From positions 1 to 64,000 of IMG/VR virus record IMGVR_UViG_3300044630_002618: a stretch of 64,000 bases of DNA, one strand, 5' to 3'. Positions within the stretch are counted from its first letter, which is position 1. Each line of letters starts with the position of its first letter. Positions 50,279 to 59,194 of the stretch are shown in pieces. Under the pieces are notes generated by a model. That model saw only the letters and a list, made by a program, of their open reading frames with translations, was not told the DNA's origin and did not search any database. The DNA comes from a virus. A program made the translations under genes and the position numbers.

Positions 50279-50419
50279 TTACTCAGTAACTTCCTCGTTA
50301 TTGGCTTTCTGTATAGCATCAATCGTAGCCTCTAGGACAGCGATACGCTGGGCCTGCTGTGAAATCTGGTTTACCAGTGATTCAACAATCTTGTTGACAT
50401 CTAGTTGTACATTGGACAT
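50279..50419 (-). CDS. Small coiled-coil protein, 46 aa
   Basis: MSNVQLDVNKIVESLVNQIS then QQAQRIAVLEATIDAIQKAN forms an amphipathic heptad-like helix. Proteins starting in this way are conserved in marine phages as I recall. It is coupled tightly with its neighbours and has an AGGAG-like upstream site. A chaperone or trimerisation role for fibres is plausible. Confidence 0.6.
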   Translation of the reverse strand: MSNVQLDVNKIVESLVNQISQQAQRIAVLEATIDAIQKANNEEVTE

Positions 50420-50421
50420 TA

Positions 50422-50835
50422 TTATTCTCCTGTTGTTGGGGGTAACGCTTCATTTTCTAGTACTGGAATATCTATAATAACCCATTCTTGAGTTTCTTCG
50501 TTCCATCCCCAAGGTTCATCACCTTCTGGTCGTGGAATAGGGTAAGTCCATAATCCTGTTTCGGGGTCAACGACAAATGAGGGAAATTCTGTTGGCTTAG
50601 GTGGGATAAAAGCATCTAGTGCTTCGTCGTAAGTGTAACCAATTCCAGCATAGTTTTTCCGTACTGGTTCTTTGCCATTCTTATGAATACCACCAATAGT
50701 ATTAACTGATGTTTGAATCCATCTTCCACCAAGATTGTCAACAAACCAATCATAACCCTCATTAGGCATATTGTTATCCCCGACAAGCACATTGATAACA
50801 ATATTGTTATCGTCTATTTGTGCAAAGTGACTCAT
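50422..50835 (-). CDS. Conserved phage protein in the tail-fibre locus, 137 aa
   Basis: The true start is MSHFAQIDDNN, coupled to the upstream stop (ATGA). MSHFAEID-type openings occur in cyanophage-like proteins of unknown function. The middle, VGDNNMPNEGYDWFVDNLGG and WIQTSVNTIGGIHKNGKEP, looks beta-rich, and the end carries Pro/Trp-rich repeats. It is a candidate fibre-assembly or fibre-attached protein. Confidence 0.65.
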   Translation of the reverse strand: MSHFAQIDDNNIVINVLVGDNNMPNEGYDWFVDNLGGRWIQTSVNTIGGIHKNGKEPVRKNYAGIGYTYDEALDAFIPPKPTEFPSFVVDPETGLWTYPIPRPEGDEPWGWNEETQEWVIIDIPVLENEALPPTTGE

Positions 50836-51635
50836 TTCAGCCACCTTAAATAAACTATTCCGCCTGTACCTACAGAGCCAGGGCCAAAACTTGCGTCGTT
50901 TGCTCCTGAACCGCCTGCGCCACCTGAACCTTGATAACCTGAAGTGGCGTTCCTACTGTTCCAGTTACCGCCATCTCCACCTTTTCCAAATGTATTCATA
51001 ACTGTTGTTGTATTTCCACCAAGTGCGCCTACATAGTAAGTTACTAGTGCTGATGCGTTAGAGCCAGCACCTGCGCCACCTCCACCACCATTAGCAGCAC
51101 TTCCGTTATACCCATTTGTCCCTGAATATGTACCATTCCCACTGCCAGTACCACCAGAGAAGCCATATGGATAGTAAACAAAACCACCACCACCACCAGC
51201 AGGGCCAGTTCTTGAAATAGTAACTGCTGCTGGTGTCAGTATGGAAGAGGTGTTACCAGTACCACCTTGGTTACCCTGTATGAATGTACCAAAACCACCA
51301 TTAACTGCCCTAGCACCACCTGCTCCACCACCACCAACAGTTATGGTGTAGTTACCAAGTGGGGCATTTACGATGGTTGTATTATTTGCTAGTGCTCCGG
51401 CTCCACCACCGCCAGCAGAGTTATATCCATAAGTAAAATTATGGGCACCTCCTCCGCCTCCTCCTCCGCCAGCAACTACAAGAACTTCAATGTCTCTAAC
51501 ACCATTGATAATAGTAAATGTTCCACTTGACAAAAAATACACGCCATTATAGTTGCCTTGAGTGTAGGCAGTTCCTCCAGTAGTATACAAACTACTTCTA
51601 CTGCTCCCAATTAAACCAGAAACTGCACCAGCCAT
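50832..51635 (-). CDS. Glycine-rich adhesin tip (polyglycine-sandwich-like), 267 aa
   Basis: Residues 45-260 contain many GGGGG-containing turns (VLVVAGGGGGGGGAHNF, SAGGGGAGA, GGAGGARAVNGG, ANGGGGGAGAG) spaced by short strands, the pattern of the T4-like S16 gp38 adhesin, in which polyglycine-II helices pack into a sandwich and loops bind the receptor. It lies next to several fibre genes. If so, this is the main host-range determinant. Confidence 0.7.
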   Translation of the reverse strand: MAGAVSGLIGSSRSSLYTTGGTAYTQGNYNGVYFLSSGTFTIINGVRDIEVLVVAGGGGGGGGAHNFTYGYNSAGGGGAGALANNTTIVNAPLGNYTITVGGGGAGGARAVNGGFGTFIQGNQGGTGNTSSILTPAAVTISRTGPAGGGGGFVYYPYGFSGGTGSGNGTYSGTNGYNGSAANGGGGGAGAGSNASALVTYYVGALGGNTTTVMNTFGKGGDGGNWNSRNATSGYQGSGGAGGSGANDASFGPGSVGTGGIVYLRWLK

Positions 51636-52180
51636 CAGGTCAAGCCGTTTCCGCTAATCATCCATGTTGTTGCAGTAACTTTAACAGCAGTTGCCATACC
51701 AAATGGGGCAAGAGTTCTAGAACCAGTTGACCCACTACTAACCAAAAGTAAAGTGTCAGATGTGATTGCAATAGTTGCGGTTGCGCCTGTAGCGTTAGCA
51801 AAAGTAATAGTTGTACCAATAGGCATGGCAACGCTTGCATTAGAGGGAATGGTTATTGTGCGAGTCGCAGTGGAATAAATGTGTTTCCCAGCATCAGCCG
51901 CAACTATCGTATAAGAACCTGTGGTCGTAGCGTTTTGAGGCAGACCCATGTAACCGACACCACTCGCACCAGTTGTGGTTGTCCCATTAATAACAGTTCC
52001 AGTAATTTCAGAAGCGTCCGTAGCATACAGCAAAGATGTCCATGCCGTAGAACCAGTACCAATTTTAAGTTTTCCTGTGTCTGTCTCAAATCCCATCTCA
52101 CCTGAAGCAAGAGTTGGGTTTGTAGATGTCCAGTTAGCGGCGGTATCACGCCGTACTTGTATGAGTGCGTTACGAGCCAT
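51635..52180 (-). CDS. Tail fibre protein with major-tropism-determinant-like N-terminus, 181 aa
   Basis: The opening IQVRRDTAANWTSTNPTLAS and GEMGFETDTGKLKIGTGSTA is a common module at the N-terminus of phage fibres that links a fibre to the preceding one. The rest is a Thr/Ala/Ser beta-helix-like repeat. It lies directly upstream of the glycine-rich tip, as fibres and their adhesins often do. Confidence 0.75.
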   Translation of the reverse strand: MARNALIQVRRDTAANWTSTNPTLASGEMGFETDTGKLKIGTGSTAWTSLLYATDASEITGTVINGTTTTGASGVGYMGLPQNATTTGSYTIVAADAGKHIYSTATRTITIPSNASVAMPIGTTITFANATGATATIAITSDTLLLVSSGSTGSRTLAPFGMATAVKVTATTWMISGNGLT

Positions 52181-52341
52181 TATTCAGCCGTCCATTCTTC
52201 GGGGGTGTTACCTTCAGCGAGCCAAGCAAGATACTTTTCATATTCAGGGTGTTCATTATGTTCAGATGTGAACGAGATTCTAAATCCGTTTTCTTCGTAC
52301 CATATCACAGTTGCATTGTTTGTTGTTTGAATGTTATACAT
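52180..52341 (-). CDS. Small hypothetical protein, 53 aa
   Basis: MYNIQTTNNATVIWYEENGF then an acidic helix (HNEHPEYEKYLAWLAEG) and PEEWTAE end. Both ends overlap neighbours (TGATG and TAATG). A small acidic helper such as a fibre chaperone is plausible; no family is recognised. Confidence 0.65.
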   Translation of the reverse strand: MYNIQTTNNATVIWYEENGFRISFTSEHNEHPEYEKYLAWLAEGNTPEEWTAE

Positions 52342-53579
52342 CACAACTCCGAGTTAAAAGCGACAGATGCCGATGCGTTGTTGGTTATCAAAACTGAACC
52401 TTGCAAAGCGGTTCCAGAGGTTTCAGTGCTGTTGTAAAAATAAGCCGAGTTAGTGGATGAATACTGCAATGTGAATGAGTTAAATGTGTCTGTGGTCAAT
52501 CCATAAACAGAAGCATAATAATCTGTTCCTGATGAAGCAACAAGTGCGGGTGCAATTCTCATCGTTACAGGGAAAGGAACAACTGTAGCGACAAGTGTAG
52601 AAAAAGAATAAAACGCCATGCCTATTGGCAAGTTTGTTGCACCACGCACCAAAGAATAATAATACCGTTGACATAACGCTAGTTCTGTGCCGATAGGTCG
52701 CTGTTCAAACGGTGTAGCAACACTGCCACGCTCAACCTGAACACCCCAAATATCAAAAGTATTATTTTGAATACCAAGAGTGTTTAATCGCGCATTAAAT
52801 GAAGAACCAGCAGAAGTCCACAAGTTTACATTTAATGCTGAGTCTGAATTAGTCCCCATTGTTTTACCATTAATATTAGGAACATTTATTGTCACCGAAT
52901 ATCTTGCCCACGATGTAGACAAAGTTACTTGATCAACATAATTATTAACATCTGCCGATGGAGAACCACCCGTACCAAAAATTTGAGACAATTCAACAGT
53001 TACTTTAGGTGTGCCACTAGCGGCTTTAGCAAAAAAAGAAACAGTAACTGTACTGTTAGCAAAAGTGCGTACATCTTCAATCCGTTGTTGAAGAACAGCA
53101 AAATCTCCTGAAGCGGATTGGCTCGCAGATACTAGACGAGCAAACTTTACTGCTTCATATCCAGTTGCAGCAGGAGAACCAACAGTGAAAGATTGCGTTG
53201 AATATGTAACAGTACCGCCACCAGCAAAAAAAAGCCATCTATCAAATCCATATGTACCCGATGTTGTACTGCTAGTAAAAACTCTTTGGTTAATACCAAA
53301 GTCACCGTTAATTATCTTGTTACGGAAACCCTGATACGGACTCAAGTAATCCGTATCCTGCAAAAACTGCGTGCCCTCAATAGTACCGTTAACATCCAAC
53401 GCATACGCAGGAGACTGATTGTTGATACCAACCCTAGCGTTAGTAGCGTCAACTTTTAACACAGATGGCGAAATGTTGGCAGCATAAGAAATCCATGTTG
53501 TGCCATCCCACTGCCATGACTTACTGCCTGAGGTAAAGACCTGACCGTTAGTTGGTGATGCTGGAAAAGTAATAGCCAT
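52341..53579 (-). CDS. Tail fibre protein, 412 aa
   Basis: The N-terminal module FPASPTNGQVFTSGSKSWQW followed by DGTTWISY is shared with the 291-residue fibre at 53728. A peptidase-like LDVNGTI hinge is followed by a jelly-roll domain from ~90 (GFRNKIINGDFGINQR ... GYEAVKFARLVSASQSASG) that looks like a carbohydrate-binding module. The two overlapping ends keep it in the fibre chain. Confidence 0.75.
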   Translation of the reverse strand: MAITFPASPTNGQVFTSGSKSWQWDGTTWISYAANISPSVLKVDATNARVGINNQSPAYALDVNGTIEGTQFLQDTDYLSPYQGFRNKIINGDFGINQRVFTSSTTSGTYGFDRWLFFAGGGTVTYSTQSFTVGSPAATGYEAVKFARLVSASQSASGDFAVLQQRIEDVRTFANSTVTVSFFAKAASGTPKVTVELSQIFGTGGSPSADVNNYVDQVTLSTSWARYSVTINVPNINGKTMGTNSDSALNVNLWTSAGSSFNARLNTLGIQNNTFDIWGVQVERGSVATPFEQRPIGTELALCQRYYYSLVRGATNLPIGMAFYSFSTLVATVVPFPVTMRIAPALVASSGTDYYASVYGLTTDTFNSFTLQYSSTNSAYFYNSTETSGTALQGSVLITNNASASVAFNSEL

Positions 53580-53725
53580 TATTCATCCACCTTGGGCAGT
53601 GCAAAGCCACCTTCGCTTAAAGGGGTTTGAGACAATTCTTGTAGTTTTAATAAGTTAGCGTACTCTTCATCCGTCATGGGGCGCACAAGGTCATCAATTT
53701 GAATGTTTGGTCGTTCAGTTTTCAT
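53579..53725 (-). CDS. Small hypothetical protein, 48 aa
   Basis: MKTERPNIQIDDLVRPMTDE then EYANLLKLQELSQTPLSEGG is a helical acidic protein in the fibre chain, TAATG-coupled to the next. Nearby small acidic proteins (52180-52341) look similar in size and charge; both could be fibre-assembly factors. Role unknown. Confidence 0.65.
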   Translation of the reverse strand: MKTERPNIQIDDLVRPMTDEEYANLLKLQELSQTPLSEGGFALPKVDE

Positions 53726-53727
53726 TA

Positions 53728-54603
53728 CTAGTTCCTATATCCATAGACGCGAATTGTTCCGCCTGTAAAAGTCCCAGCAGTACTAGCCAAAGTAAACGCA
53801 GTAAACGATGTATTTGCTGAATGTACACCCGAAGCATGTCCAAAAGCAGCATCGGGATGTGCAAGGTATGCTGATGTTTCCATACGAGTGTGACGAGTTA
53901 AAAATGGGTTAAATAACTTAAAATGAGCATATGCATCGTTGCTTGAACCGCCACCAACCCAAGTAAAGGCAGACTGCACAGTACTTGCCGCTAAAGGCGT
54001 TGAATTATTGGAAACATAGACAAGAGTAGTTCTATAGTTTGCATTTGCTGAACCAAGTTGACAAGTAAATTGAGCATCAATTGTTGCTAACGATGTACCT
54101 GTATAAATAATCTCATAATTATCATATGCCGAACTAAATGCATCAGAAACAACAACAGAACTAGCCGTACCTGTTACTGCTTGACTTTTTACTAACACCA
54201 TTCCTGGTGCAAGACTAGATGACATGTTAGTAACAAGGTTGCCGTAAGTAATCTTACTAGAAGCCGTAGCACTAGCAGGATTATCAACCACAGGAAACAC
54301 ATCATCCGAAGTCAACGAAGTAACCGCACTCAAAGCAGTCACCTGACTAGGTTGCAACGCCCCAGCAATATCCGTAGCGTTACCCACCTCAACCCATGCT
54401 GTTCCAACATAGGCAAATAGGCGACCAGTGTCTGTTTCATACCAAAGATCGTTTGCGTTAGGCGAAGATGGGGGCGCATCAGATGCGCGTAAAACTGGGC
54501 TAGTACCATAAGCAGACCAATAGGTACTATTCCACTGCCAGGTCTTACCACCAGCGGTGTAGAGGTCACCTGCGGTAGGGCTATTTGGGAAGTCAATTGC
54601 CAT
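53728..54603 (-). CDS. Tail fibre protein, 291 aa
   Basis: The start FPNSPTAGDLYTAGGKTWQW and NSTYWSAYGTSP is the same attachment module as in the fibre at 52341, then a short linker repeat NDLWYETDTGRLFAYVGTAW. The body is a Thr/Ser/Ala beta-repeat. Duplication of this module suggests gene duplication followed by divergence of the receptor-binding ends. Confidence 0.75.
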   Translation of the reverse strand: MAIDFPNSPTAGDLYTAGGKTWQWNSTYWSAYGTSPVLRASDAPPSSPNANDLWYETDTGRLFAYVGTAWVEVGNATDIAGALQPSQVTALSAVTSLTSDDVFPVVDNPASATASSKITYGNLVTNMSSSLAPGMVLVKSQAVTGTASSVVVSDAFSSAYDNYEIIYTGTSLATIDAQFTCQLGSANANYRTTLVYVSNNSTPLAASTVQSAFTWVGGGSSNDAYAHFKLFNPFLTRHTRMETSAYLAHPDAAFGHASGVHSANTSFTAFTLASTAGTFTGGTIRVYGYRN

Positions 54604-55298
54604 TATGCGCTACCTCCATCTAAAGTTGCGTAGTTTGGCGCGCTTGTGTCAATCCAGTATGAGTCATAATACACAAGAAGGTTGCCAGTATCAGATTTAA
54701 ACCACAAGTTTCCTGATGATGGCGAACCTGGCGCAGTGTCAGATACTGCCATAACTCCAGAGGCACCCGTTTCGCCTGCTAAATGGACACTAAAAGATGG
54801 GTCAAAGTCTGGTGTCCCAACAGTTACATCAGGGGCAACAGACATATAGTAAGAACCAGAAAAGAAAGAAATAGCGTAACAAGTACCAAGTATGTAATTA
54901 CTTGAATCCTCTTCCACCCGTACATAATCGCCAGACGCAAATGCTCCGACGCTACTAACCTTAAAACTCCAATCGCCAGATTCAGGGTCTTCTTCTGCTA
55001 ATTCTGCCGTGCCAATAACATAACCAAGACCTTGTGCACCAGTTGGGCCAGTTGCTCCTGTAGGGCCAACAGGACCAGTTGTATTTACCCAATTAGTCCC
55101 GTTGTACACCAATAATTGGTCTGTAGCAACAGAGGTAATAACAACATCTGTAAGGTCGTTTAATGCCGCTACTGCTGATCCACCGACAGAAGCCGCCCCA
55201 AACTTAGTTCCGTTATATACAAGGGCATCACCATTAGAGGCTCCTGCTGTATCAATTTCAACCCCCTTAACAAAGAGGGACTTTAGAAAGTTAGCCAC
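54603..55298 (-). CDS. Tail fibre with short collagen-like segment, 231 aa
   Basis: The N-terminus (MANFLKSLFVKGVEIDTAGA) attaches to the next fibre; residues ~75-92 (GPVGPTGATGPTGAQG) are a short collagen-like Gly-x-y triplet run. Then a beta-rich domain and an NLWFKSDTGNLLVYYDSYWI end repeat. Trimeric collagen-like parts stiffen fibres. It is TAATG-type coupled to the next gene. Confidence 0.75.
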   Translation of the reverse strand: MANFLKSLFVKGVEIDTAGASNGDALVYNGTKFGAASVGGSAVAALNDLTDVVITSVATDQLLVYNGTNWVNTTGPVGPTGATGPTGAQGLGYVIGTAELAEEDPESGDWSFKVSSVGAFASGDYVRVEEDSSNYILGTCYAISFFSGSYYMSVAPDVTVGTPDFDPSFSVHLAGETGASGVMAVSDTAPGSPSSGNLWFKSDTGNLLVYYDSYWIDTSAPNYATLDGGSA

Positions 55299-55318
55299 TG
55301 TTGTCCTTTAATGACAGA

Positions 55319-56560
55319 TTAAGCAAGAATGACGACTCGGTACTGGTTTGAAGTGGGGGCAGTGGCAAAATATACAGTTGTTGTAGAACTGGTATTAACA
55401 ATATCAGCGTACACAACTTCTCCTGTGGAAACTTCATATACCGATACGGAAATGTCTGCGGTGCCAAGCCCATGGGTAAGTGCATAAGAAGTGGCGCTAG
55501 TGGCTAAGGTTTCAGCATGCTTCTTCTTTGTCCAAACTGGTGCGCTTGCTCCTGCGGTAAGTACATGTCCTGAAGTTCCTAACCCAAGGGTGCTTGTTGT
55601 TGCAGAACCAGTCTGATAAACAATTGAACCAGCGGCACCACCAGTAACATTGGTGGCAGTTGTAGCAGTTGAGGCATTGCCCGTGTACTCAGTTGCTGAT
55701 AATACCTGGGTACCAGCAATTTTAAGTACTTTGCCTGCCGCAAGATCAAGGTTCTCAGAAGAAGTCCATGAACTGGTTGCAGACACCCAGTTCCAGGTTT
55801 TGTCTCCATCTACACCACCTGCAACAGTGATACCTCCACCATTTGCGGTGCTGTTGGTTGGAGTAGTTACTGAACCCAGGACAATGTTTAGATCGTCTAC
55901 GGTGACAGTAGTGCTATTAATAGTAGTGGTAGTACCGTTGACCACCAAGTCACCAGCGATTGTGGTGGTGCTATTGGAAGCACCAATATTGACCGCAGTA
56001 GCCGCACCAGCAAAGTTGACAGTAGCAACTGTGGTGTTAAGCAAGTCAAAGGAAGAAGAGCCAGTTGTCAAACTGGTGGTAATGGCTGGTGAGGTGCCAA
56101 AAACAAGAGCACCAGAACCAGTCTCATCTGAAATGACACCAGCAAGGGCAGATGAGGTAGTAGCCGCAAACTGCCCAAGGGTTCCAGAAGTTACAGCCAC
56201 TCCCGTGACTGCACCAACGCTTGCGTTGACACTACTAACACCAGTACTTGAAGTTAGGTAGGTAGCGGTGTCAACTGACCAATTACTAGCACCATCGGTT
56301 TTAAGGAAGCCTGCGGTACCCGTGAGGGCGGCAATAGCCGTGAGGTCAGCATCTGCTGGTTGCCAAGTTCCTGATGCACCAGATGAGAGTTCTACCCAGG
56401 CGCTACCGTTGTAGTACTTAAGTTTATTTAACCCGCTGGCGGTATCAAAATATAAGCCACCTAGTTTTGCACTAGCGGCTGGGGCGGTACCAGTGTTATG
56501 AATTACAATATTCTGTAGTTCATTACCAGTTAGATCAATATTTGTAAGAAACTTAGACAT
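55319..56560 (-). CDS. Tail fibre protein, 413 aa
   Basis: It opens with MSKFLTNIDLTGNELQNIVI and a NGSAWVELSSGA strand, then a long Thr/Ser/Ala-rich region (~100-330) resembling phage fibre triple-beta-helix, ending in a compact knob (KHAETLATSATSYALTHGLG). It follows a small gap from the next fibre, in the same chain. Large plus-strand frames over it are shadow frames. Confidence 0.75.
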   Translation of the reverse strand: MSKFLTNIDLTGNELQNIVIHNTGTAPAASAKLGGLYFDTASGLNKLKYYNGSAWVELSSGASGTWQPADADLTAIAALTGTAGFLKTDGASNWSVDTATYLTSSTGVSSVNASVGAVTGVAVTSGTLGQFAATTSSALAGVISDETGSGALVFGTSPAITTSLTTGSSSFDLLNTTVATVNFAGAATAVNIGASNSTTTIAGDLVVNGTTTTINSTTVTVDDLNIVLGSVTTPTNSTANGGGITVAGGVDGDKTWNWVSATSSWTSSENLDLAAGKVLKIAGTQVLSATEYTGNASTATTATNVTGGAAGSIVYQTGSATTSTLGLGTSGHVLTAGASAPVWTKKKHAETLATSATSYALTHGLGTADISVSVYEVSTGEVVYADIVNTSSTTTVYFATAPTSNQYRVVILA

Positions 56561-56566
56561 GATACC

Positions 56567-56992
56567 TCACGATAAATAGGCTTTTCCACCAAAGGAAGCG
56601 TTGAATGATACGGTTACAATGTTTTGTGATACATAGTTTACATCACCTATTACATAGTTGCCCCCGCTATCCACTACGGATACGGCAGGGAAAAACCCAA
56701 GGTTATGTGTAATTGTCCAAGTTGTAGACGAAGTTATTTGGTTATGCGTGTAATTACCACCAACTGGTAGAACAAAATTAAGAGTTTGAGACGGCGCTGT
56801 ACCAGTAAGTGTTACCGCAGGAGCAGGTCCAGAAACGACTGTACCAACCGTTAGAACATTAGGTGGCCCAGCCACACCAGGGTCGTGTATCTCCAGCAGA
56901 CGATCAGCGGGTTCTGAGACCACTGAGTCTGTCTTAGTGCGGGTAACCGTAATAAATGTGCCCGCGGGCTTGGATACCTCTACAGTGCTCAT
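56567..56992 (-). CDS. Tail fibre/baseplate-attached protein, 141 aa
   Basis: I take the ATG overlapping the upstream TGA (MSTVEVSKPAG); a longer frame would run into the upstream gene. The body is beta-rich with EIHDPGVAGPPNVLTVGTVV and a C-terminal TWTITHNLGFFPAVSVVDSG and VNYVSQNIVTVSFNASFGG knob, the usual fibre-end pattern. Probably a fibre head or baseplate-attached domain. Confidence 0.65.
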   Translation of the reverse strand: MSTVEVSKPAGTFITVTRTKTDSVVSEPADRLLEIHDPGVAGPPNVLTVGTVVSGPAPAVTLTGTAPSQTLNFVLPVGGNYTHNQITSSTTWTITHNLGFFPAVSVVDSGGNYVIGDVNYVSQNIVTVSFNASFGGKAYLS

Positions 56993-57726
56993 GCTGGGGG
57001 CGTAGACACCGCTTGCTGGACAAATAGCGTTCCCGATGCGAGGTTGTCCCAATCTCCAGCGGAGTCCTTAACGAACAGGTCAAATGAGTGATTACCAGCG
57101 GGAATGCTGTTCTTATCAGAAATATGAATTTCTAAGGTAGCGCCAGCCTTGGGTGCAATGTAACCACGACGATTAGCCGTTAGCGCAAGAATGGTAGCCT
57201 CATTGGGAGCGGTGGCATACCAGCGTAGGTCTAGGACCGTAGTACCTGCGGCGTCTTTTGCCTGCATATATGCGTCTGTGACTGCAATAATGACACCATC
57301 TGCATCGCGCCAAGTAAAATTACGGCGGAAGTCCACATACTGTTTGAATCTGATCTCCATTTTTTGTGAGTCCTCCGAAGGCGTAATGTCATCCGATTCT
57401 GATACTGAGATAATCCCGCGGATAACTGGTTGGGTAGTTGTGGATGATTGACCAGTGTAATAAACCAAGCGGTTACAGGTAGCAATAACATCAAATTCAA
57501 GATCACCAACTGGTAATTCTCGTGTCTGTTCGGCAGTCAGGCAGATGAATATTTCACCCTTATTTGTAAGGTTTATGTCAAACTCAACAATGCTGGCGTC
57601 ACTGGTTTTGATTGACCCACGGGCCTCCTGTACCTTTACGAGTCGTCGCGTACGGCGGTCTTTGACGACAACGAGCCGTTCCCACGGCAAACCTTTAGTA
57701 AGTGTATATGCGGCCCGATTCGTCAT
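56989..57726 (-). CDS. Baseplate upper-protein-like (BppU), 245 aa
   Basis: Two similar beta-sandwich halves are visible: the first has IKTSDASIVEFDINLT, the second FTWRDADGVIIAVTDAYMQA and LRWYATAPNEATILALTANR. This duplicated build resembles baseplate proteins that hold the receptor-binding fibres on phages of Gram-positive hosts. It overlaps the next gene (ATGA). The assignment is by fold pattern and position. Confidence 0.6.
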   Translation of the reverse strand: MTNRAAYTLTKGLPWERLVVVKDRRTRRLVKVQEARGSIKTSDASIVEFDINLTNKGEIFICLTAEQTRELPVGDLEFDVIATCNRLVYYTGQSSTTTQPVIRGIISVSESDDITPSEDSQKMEIRFKQYVDFRRNFTWRDADGVIIAVTDAYMQAKDAAGTTVLDLRWYATAPNEATILALTANRRGYIAPKAGATLEIHISDKNSIPAGNHSFDLFVKDSAGDWDNLASGTLFVQQAVSTPPA

Positions 57727-57740
57727 GGTCTAATGATACC

Positions 57741-57911
57741 TCATTCATCATCATCAGGGGTAAGTACTCCTGCCATATGAAACAACAATGATACTACTGA
57801 AATAACTACACCAAGGTCACGAGTTGACCCTGAGAGGGTAATAAGAACTAATCCAGTACCTCCAAGGGTCCAGGCCAATCCTGATGATTCTTTCCATAAT
57901 TTCTTAAACAT
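57741..57911 (-). CDS. Small two-helix membrane protein, 56 aa
   Basis: MFKKLWKESSGLAWTLGGTG and VVISVVSLLFHMAGVLT give two hydrophobic segments with an acidic tail DDDE. It sits between the fibre block and the mucin-like surface protein. It could be an anchor or holin-related protein; no proof. Confidence 0.6.
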   Translation of the reverse strand: MFKKLWKESSGLAWTLGGTGLVLITLSGSTRDLGVVISVVSLLFHMAGVLTPDDDE

Positions 57912-57913
57912 GG

Positions 57914-59194
57914 TTACTGCTTTCGGGTCACTGGGGCGGGCATTGCGAATATGACTGCTGTTGCCGCGACTATTGCTCGTCGTGCCCCTACTGAGACTGC
58001 TGATCCCGTTGGCACATAATTATCAAATTGTCCTCCGAACACATTAATCTGATCCTGGAATTCTTCTTTTACATCGTCAGGGGCATCTGTTAGTGCTTCT
58101 GAGAGAGCCGAAGCCTGTTCATCAGATAGTTCACTCGGGACGATGGCATCAATAAGTTGCGTTACTTGCTCATCGGATAGTTCGCTAAGTACTTCTTCGC
58201 TAAAGACAGCGGAGATTGATTCCTCGGTTAATTCACCTATATCAATAGATTCTACTAGATTAGTGATTTCTTCATCAGATAATTCGTCAATTGACGAAAC
58301 TAGTTCATCTGCTAATTGGTTAATTTCTTCAGTTGTGGGGTTATCAGGTATAACTGTTTCTTCTTCAGGTACGGTCGTTATAGGTGGCTCTGTACTCTCT
58401 GGAATCTCTGGAATCGTCGTAGGTGCAGATGTAACAGTCGGGGGCACACTCGTGCTTGATGTTGTCAGGGGTGTCGGGAAAAAGGGACTTAAAGTGGTTG
58501 TAGGAGTCAGAGAAGTTTGAGGGACCTCCACAGTACCAACAGATTGGCTCGTCGTAGGCATTGTAGAAGGAGCCACAGTAACCGCAACAGTAGTGCTCGT
58601 AATCTCCGTAGTAGTTGGGGAGTTTGTTGTCGTTGAGACTTCCGTAGTTGTCGTTGCCTCGGTGGTCGGAACTTCCGTTACAGGCACAGTCGTTGTTGGG
58701 GCAATAGTAGTACTCGTCGTCGTCGTTGAAGTTGTGGATGTTGTAGTTGGGACCCATGTTGTAGTCGTCTCCGGAATAGTGGTCGTTGTATTTACGGGAT
58801 TGCCATTAAATGATAACTCATATTGAATGTTCCAAACAACGCCGTCACGCCAAACATCTGGTTCCCAGCAACAAGTACCTGCTCGTAAGCGGTAGTTACC
58901 TGCTGGTACTTCTAAGTCAATATTAGATTGAAGACCAATGTAATCATCATTAGAAATGATTAATTCCCCAGTATCGTCGTTGTACAACCAAAGTTGGGGG
59001 TCTGACTCAAATCCAGGTGACTGATATGTTTGTGCCAAGAACTGGGTTGGTTCTGAGTATGAAAACCAGAAGTCGGTAATTTCCGTAATTATTGGGTTCG
59101 TATCAGCCTTAGCCGATGGTACCGGAAATATTGCGATGGCTATTAAAGCCCACTGTAGTGATTGTGTGATGCGCCGAAATACGGCGCGCTTCAC
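57914..59194 (-). CDS. Secreted mucin-like, Thr-rich surface protein, 426 aa, GTG start
   Basis: A signal peptide with basic start and hydrophobic core (LQWALIAIAIFPVPSAKA) is followed by a domain ~35-130 (SYSEPTQFLAQTYQSPGFES and LWLYNDDTGELIISNDDYIG) resembling secreted pre-peptidase-type domains. Residues ~135-280 are a Thr/Ser/Pro stalk, and 290-380 hold acidic helical repeats (LSDEEITNLV-type). The C-terminus has a hydrophobic segment and a basic end, consistent with membrane anchoring. It may act on the host surface, for instance in superinfection exclusion, or be virion-attached; unknown. Confidence 0.8.
   Translation of the reverse strand: MKRAVFRRITQSLQWALIAIAIFPVPSAKADTNPIITEITDFWFSYSEPTQFLAQTYQSPGFESDPQLWLYNDDTGELIISNDDYIGLQSNIDLEVPAGNYRLRAGTCCWEPDVWRDGVVWNIQYELSFNGNPVNTTTTIPETTTTWVPTTTSTTSTTTTSTTIAPTTTVPVTEVPTTEATTTTEVSTTTNSPTTTEITSTTVAVTVAPSTMPTTSQSVGTVEVPQTSLTPTTTLSPFFPTPLTTSSTSVPPTVTSAPTTIPEIPESTEPPITTVPEEETVIPDNPTTEEINQLADELVSSIDELSDEEITNLVESIDIGELTEESISAVFSEEVLSELSDEQVTQLIDAIVPSELSDEQASALSEALTDAPDDVKEEFQDQINVFGGQFDNYVPTGSAVSVGARRAIVAATAVIFAMPAPVTRKQ

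Noticed and set aside
55650-56261. Plus-strand frame of 203 aa within the fibre region
   Set aside because: It lies opposite a Thr/Ala/Ser-rich fibre gene and is Val/Ala/Pro-rich in the pattern of its complement, with no ribosome site.
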